Shown in pieces: positions 59,361 through 64,000 of a DNA stretch of 64,000 nucleotides. The DNA comes from Strongyloides papillosus (lineage: Eukaryota; Nematoda; Chromadorea; Rhabditida; Strongyloididae), in the NCBI GenBank assembly GCA_005656395.1, contig SRSI01000010.1, forward strand, positions 2,170,001 through 2,234,000, in the 5' to 3' direction. Made by a program: the position numbers and the translations under genes. The notes below the pieces were generated by a model that was not told where the DNA came from, did not search any database, and was given only the letters and a program-made list of their open reading frames with translations. Numbering within the stretch: position 1 is the first letter of the stretch; every line of letters starts with the position of its first letter.

Positions 59361-59839
59361 ATTTAAATAGATAAAATTAAACTAAAAATGATATTCATAA
59401 AAAAATCAGTTTTACCAATATATTATAATTTTCTTTCGCCTTTTTCTAAGCCAACGTTAAAAGATAATAAAACAATTTTTTAAATGATGATATAAACTGC
59501 TAAGGAATAAATTTGACAAAATATAACATTACTTCAACATTCCAAACAAATTTATCGACTAGAACAGATGTTGTTTTGAAAAAAAATATAATTTTTGTTT
59601 ACATAATCTATATAATTCATTTATTGTTCGACCATACTGATAAACTAAACATTTTTAGTTTTCGATTACCCACAATTTCCATGCAAATAAGACACTAGAT
59701 GAAAGAAGTCAGTAAGATTGTTATATACATATACACACAATCATTAATTTATAGGCATGTATTCGATAATAATCACCTTCTCGTCACTCTTTTCAATATC
59801 ATAGAGTCGTTACGTTTTTCCTAATTATTTTTTTATGAA
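59361..59839. other. Divergent intergenic region
   Basis: About 480 bp between the start codons of DHRS1 (minus) and the kinase-MoaE fusion (plus); should contain both promoters. A 61-codon frame at 59513 is not credible. Confidence 0.5.
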
Positions 59840-60898
59840 ATGGTTTTTATTTTGGGTATATCTGGATGTACATGTAGTGGGAAGACAACATTGAGTAATA
59901 TTCTTTTTAAAAAAGTATGTTATTTATTTTTTTAGCTTGTTAAAATAATTTGTAAATATACATATTTCCAGGCTCTTGAAAAAAAAATAAAGGTGGATAA
60001 GATATCACAGGATGATTTTTACTTGAATAAAGAAGAAGTAAGACAAATAAAAAATAAAGAAAATTCAGATATTGTTTTTTATGATTATGATTCAGTTAGT
60101 GCATTGGATAAGAAAAAAATTATTAATGAAGTGAATCTTAAAAAACAAAATTGCGATTTATTAATAATAGAAGGAACAATGTTACTGGAAATTGAAGAAA
60201 TTATTTCTAGTTTATCGAAAATATTTTATATAACTTTAGAGAAAGATATTTGTGGTGAGCGAAGAAAGAATAGAAAAGATTATGATCCTCCTGATAATGT
60301 TGGGTATTTTGATCAAATTGTCTGGCCATCTTATGAAAATAATCTCAAAATAGCGAAGAATTTATCAAATTTATATGGTAAGAATTTCATTAGTTTTGTT
60401 GACGGTAAAGACATCTGTCTTGATCAAATCAATAACTTTTGTGATCATCTATGGAGAGAAATTAAATTAGATGTTGTTAGGATAGTAATTGATGACGAAA
60501 TTGATATAAATCAGATAACAAAAATTATCACAAGTCCATCATGTGGAGCAATATCTATTTTTATTGGAACAACAAGAGACAATTTTGATGGTAAAGAAGT
60601 TATACGTTTAGAATATGAATGTTATGAGGAAATGGCACTTAAAGAAATGAAAAAATTATGTATCAAGGGAAGAGATAAGTATAAAACTATTCAAAATATA
60701 GCTATCTTCCATAGAGTTGAACATGTTCCTGTAACAGAAGCATCTGTTGTAATTGCTGTTTCATCTCCACATCGCCATGAATGTCAAGAAGCTACCAGCT
60801 TTTTAATAGATCAATTGAAAGTTACTGTTCCAATTTGGAAGAAAGAAATCTATTCCGATAACTCAGGTCAATGGAAAAGAAATTGTTGTAAGAGTTGA
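59840..60898 (+). CDS. Nicotinamide riboside kinase-MoaE (molybdopterin synthase large subunit) fusion, 333 aa
   Basis: Two exons, 59840-59914 and 59972-60898, 57 bp intron, 333 aa. Residues 1-~185 are a nicotinamide riboside kinase-like P-loop kinase: Walker A GISGCTCSGKTT (6-17), KISQDDFYL (~34-42), LLIIEGTML (~88-96), GERRKNR (~120-126), and DYDPPDNVGYFDQIVWP (~129-145), the diagnostic NRK motif. Residues ~191-333 are a MoaE/MOCS2B domain, the catalytic subunit of molybdopterin synthase: SPSCGAISIFIGTTRDNF, VIRLEYECYEEMA, IAIFHRVEHVPVTEASVVIA, SPHRHECQEA and the catalytic KVTVPIWKKEIYS. Both domains keep their key residues, so both may be active: NAD precursor salvage and cofactor synthesis. 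The intron is in phase 0 in the kinase part. An alternative acceptor 37 bases earlier stays open but lengthens a conserved segment, so I prefer 59972. Confidence 0.9.
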
Positions 60899-61834
60899 TT
60901 ATTAATTCTTTTAATTTATAAAAAAAAAGTTTGTTGTTTTGTAAAATATTTTATTATTAATAAAAAATTACAAGGCACTAACAAAAATAAAAAAAAATAT
61001 AAGTTTATACAACAATTAGACAAAAATAATTGTAAAACATTATTAATAACCTTATAGTAAGGTTTTACAATAATAATGATCATATTAATGATGAGTTTAT
61101 TGAAAGACAACTGGTATACATATATAAATTAAAACTTTTCTTTACATATTTTTCAAATTTACTTTGAAAAATAAGAAATGTTTTAACTTATATATGAGAA
61201 AGACCTTAATCTTTAAAGTGTTATTAAAGTAGAAATATCACAATGCATTTAAATTTTGGCCTGCCAAAAATGCTCGATATAAAAATGTAAAATTTTTGTA
61301 CAAAGAATTAGATTAAATATATATATAGATTATGTTAAATGATTAGAAATTGTTATAAATTTTGATATTAATAAGCTGAGACAGTAAAATGGCATTATTA
61401 ATAGCGCTGGGATTATATTATGAGAACCTTAAATTTCTTTAAATTTTTTTTTAAACTTAATATGATTTTTCTTGGTTATTGTTGTAATTAATATAAAAGT
61501 AATAATCTTATTTTGTGGAAGCGCTGTTGCTAAAATATGATTATATATTGTAAGGATGTTTAAAAATAAAAATAATTTGAAGTGAATATACATAATTTGA
61601 AAAAAATATACTCCTCCACCTTCTTATGTCCGCTTAAAAATATAAATTATGATTCCATGTAGTATATGCATTTGTCAATCCAAAAATGTAGAATAATATT
61701 TGAAACTTTGTTAAACTCTTTAATCTTCTTATCTATTGTGTAAAACTGTATACTTTATGATTGATGATTGTTTTGTGCTCTTGTATGATAATTAATTATT
61801 ACTATTTAAATTATAAAAAAATTCACTGTAACAC
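60899..61834. other. Intergenic
   Basis: About 0.9 kb between convergent 3' ends (kinase-MoaE on plus, DB protein on minus). AT-rich, contains polyadenylation-like AATAAA and TTTATT sequences. No gene seen. Confidence 0.5.
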
Positions 61835-62854
61835 TTAAGCCAAAGTACGTATACCAGCTCTAGCACAATAGTTAATAATATTCATGTTTGATAAGCAAAC
61901 AAGATCTTTCTCATTAAGAACTGATAATGAATCTCCGGATGGTGAAATATTACACATTCTTAAGCAACTAAAATTAAAAATTAATTAAATAAAATCCAAA
62001 TTTTATTTTAACTTACCGAGAACCAACTTCAAGATCAGGTGCATCAAGTCCAAGGGAGGAACAACATTTTCTATTGTCTCTATTTTGATTGGCACAATAA
62101 AGAATTTTTGTCATATATTTTAAATCACAACCCTCTTGTTGAACAGCTTGAATTAATGTTTCAGCAGCGACATGTTCTCTATGTTCATAACTACATAAAC
62201 TATGACAATTTTTGGGAACATGTTGTTCACAACATGAAAGGAATAATTCGTCAACTGTTTTTCTTGAAATACATGGTGAATATGGTGGTTGAGATTGTTC
62301 AGTACCACATTCTGGGGAAAGATCTTTGTCAGAAACTTCAGTTATTGGATATTTTGGATTAAGGAACGCATAATCACCGCCTGCTTTTGGAGTAAATGAG
62401 GGTGATGCTAATACAACTTGTTTTGGAGCTGTTATTGGTTCTTGTTCAATAGGAGCTTTTATTATTTTTGGAGAAGACCCAAACAATTTTGGTTTAATTT
62501 CTTTTGAAGTTTTTGATATACGATATGTTTCTTCACTTGGTATAGCTTCTATTGACTTATCTTCATTATCATTTTTTTCATGACTTGGTATTCTTTCAAA
62601 TTTGTAGAGTTTATGGGGACATTTAGAATGAATGTAATCAATACAACCTCCTAAACATTTTTCAAGTACACGATCGGTACAACAAAGTAACTTTGGAATG
62701 GAATCACAAGGTGGTAGATTGTCAGTTTTTGCATAAGATGATGAAAAAATATATAAAGCGGAAACAAGAAGGCAAAGAAAAATTGAACTATAAATAAAAG
62801 TAAAGGATAAATAAATTTTACTTCTTAATAAAATACTTACTTTTTTTTCATCAT
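61835..62854 (-). CDS. Secreted DB-module protein, 305 aa
   Basis: Three minus-strand exons, 62854-62841 (14 bases), 62787-62017 and 61967-61835, giving 305 aa. The tiny first exon (ATG ATG then eight A) joins exon 2 to make a clean signal peptide, MMKKNSIFLCLLVSALYIFS, ending SYA|KTDN. Two Cys-rich regions follow: PPCDSIPKLLCCTDRVLEKCLGGC ... KCPH near the start, and from about 210 the nematode DB module: CISRKTVDELFLSCCEQHVPKNCHSLCSYE, ILYCANQNRDNRKCCSSLGL, then exon 3 CLRMCNISPSG and LVCLSNMNIINYCARAG. Between them is ~120 residues of low-complexity Pro/Lys/Ser sequence. DB-module proteins are nematode-specific secreted factors of unknown role. The same exon is read in another frame by the gene upstream; its stop codon overlaps this ATG (see findings). 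Retaining the 53 bp first intron would keep an open frame but lose the signal peptide. Confidence 0.85.
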
Positions 62855-63414
62855 TTTCTAAATAAACCAAAATCGTTTGACGAACAACTGCAATTGTTAG
62901 ACCCGAAGATCCCGTAGTTATTCCCGTTCTAAAATAAAAATAACATTAGTTATATATTTTAAAATTATAGTAATATTTATGATAAATTTTTACGACGATG
63001 ATTCTCGGAAACATTATAAAATGTTGTTGAATACTTAATTGTTATACGTGTGACATCATATTAAAATAAAAAAAAATACTGTGCTATAAATGGGGATAGT
63101 GTTAATAAAGCAATGAAATCGTATATTTGGTTCAATAAAATGAAAGAATATTTTTATATTAATCGAACCTGATTTGAATCTGATCCAAATATTCCAGCAC
63201 CAGCTCCAGCATTTGTTGATGAAGAGGAACCTTTATCAAAGAGACCAGCTCCAATGCCACCTACTCCTCTAGTTGACCAACCTCCATTATTATTTGATAG
63301 TGATAAGCCTGAAATACCTCCACCTCCAACACCAAAGCCTCCATTTGAATTGCTAGTTGATTGAAGATCTGAAAGAGCCAAGGCAGTGCGCGGTGATTGT
63401 GGTTCTGGGAGCAT
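62851..63414 (-). CDS. Gly/Asn/Ser-rich small protein, 107 aa, overlapping the DB-module gene
   Basis: Two minus-strand exons, 63414-63169 and 62928-62851, joined by a phase-0 intron of 240 bp with a GTTCGA donor and a TTTTATTTTAG acceptor; product 107 aa. Low-complexity: MLPEPQSPRTALALSD, then Gly/Asn/Ser-rich GGFGVGGGG, GGWSTRGVGGIGAGLF, and AGAGAGIFGSDSNQ. The second exon continues the style exactly with NGNNYGIFGSNNCSCSS and FGLFRK, repeating the GIFGS motif, which supports the join. The stop TGA (62853-62851) overlaps the ATG (62854-62852) of the DB-module protein by two bases, arranged ATGA. So one mRNA may carry both frames. I do not recognise the family; no signal peptide. The alternative is that this is an upstream ORF in the leader of the DB gene. 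Confidence 0.65.
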
Positions 63415-64000
63415 ATTTAGTTGTTAATGTATAAATTATTTGAAAATTGAAAATTCAATGGATGGAATATCTTTGAATAATAAGTAAAATTAATGTATAA
63501 AAATATACAATAAATAAAAGCAGATAGAAGCTTAGGGTCAAAATGTGATAATATTTAAAATGTTTTCAAGGTTGTATAAAGGTGTCAAATATATTATTAT
63601 TTCAATATATTTAGATAGAATTTTATTATGATCTTGAAAAAGACTTTTGATTTAAATATGGATACTAATATATATATAGAAATACCTTGATATATATATA
63701 GTATTACAAACAGCGACAAATTTAAGTACTGGCAATTAATTTGTTGATTAGAGACCTTAAATAGAAGATTTGCAAGTCTCCGATAGCCACTGATTTTGTT
63801 TATCTGGAACGAAATAATGTTAAATATAGGTAATATGTAGGTAATATAAAAAGAGCATATTAATGAAGATGAAGAAGAAATAAGTTAGTAAATTATGAAG
63901 GGTCGTTCAAGATAGAGAGATGTATGACCGCCATAAAGCAAAAAGAAGTGATATCTCTTCTTTTGTAATTTGAAGGTTAGGTTAAATTATATAGGAAAAA
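63415..64000. other. Intergenic, window end
   Basis: About 590 bp upstream of the Gly/Asn-rich ORF, with (TA)n runs near 63675-63700. No gene seen; likely promoter region. Confidence 0.5.

Noticed and set aside
1..64000. tRNA, rRNA, spliced-leader RNA or U-snRNA genes
   Set aside because: I scanned by eye for B-box-like GTTCGA, SL1-type and snRNA signatures and saw none that fold correctly; a covariance search would be decisive.

Overview
The window looks like nuclear DNA of a parasitic or free-living nematode, most likely of the Strongyloides/Parastrongyloides group. This is inference, not a database match. The support is very high A+T by eye, many introns of only about 45-60 bp with GTAAGT...TTTTAG borders, splice-acceptor-like TTTTAG sites just before start codons (as expected for spliced-leader trans-splicing), and nematode families: cuticle collagen, a DB-module protein, an EAT-4-type glutamate transporter and a nuclear receptor with a CNGCK P-box. 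I recognised no tRNA, rRNA or CRISPR array.

Layout. 0-6 kb: a coiled-coil protein (+), MIX23/CCDC58 (-), UPF1/SMG-2 helicase (+). 7.5-12.5 kb: three minus-strand secreted or extracellular-matrix genes (a three-repeat Cys protein with a C-terminal anchor, a CGCGC-rich peptide precursor, a cuticle collagen with a huge acidic tail). 13.9-15.1 kb: an acidic nuclear-looking protein, followed by a 3 kb gene-free stretch with two E2F-like sites. 18.3-19.6 kb: PRPP synthetase-associated protein, with one apparent frameshift. 20.5-30.2 kb: one 14-exon gene for a protein of about 2,100 residues, also with one apparent frameshift. 34.4-36.8 kb: the CDK5 activator p35 (cdka-1), split by a 936 bp hairpin-rich satellite element flanked by 8 bp direct repeats. 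40.9-42.8 kb: a divergent, probably non-inhibitory serpin. 44.8-46.7 kb: eat-4. 47.1 kb: a small membrane protein. 47.7-49.2 kb: a nuclear hormone receptor. 50.7-55.3 kb: RCC1 and a SWIM-finger protein that resembles a domesticated MULE transposase. 57.9-61 kb: a Ly6-like protein, a DHRS1-type dehydrogenase and a nicotinamide riboside kinase-MoaE fusion. 61.8-63.4 kb: a Gly/Asn-rich ORF whose stop codon overlaps the start codon of a DB-module protein.

The genes are not one pathway. Several are nervous-system or housekeeping genes in ordinary eukaryotic order. The most unusual items are the intron-forming satellite element in cdka-1, the stop/start-overlapping gene pair at 62.85 kb, the kinase-molybdopterin synthase fusion and the possible domesticated transposase. 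Exon structures were worked out by hand by joining reading frames across canonical GT...AG borders, and each multi-exon model below closes in frame unless stated.
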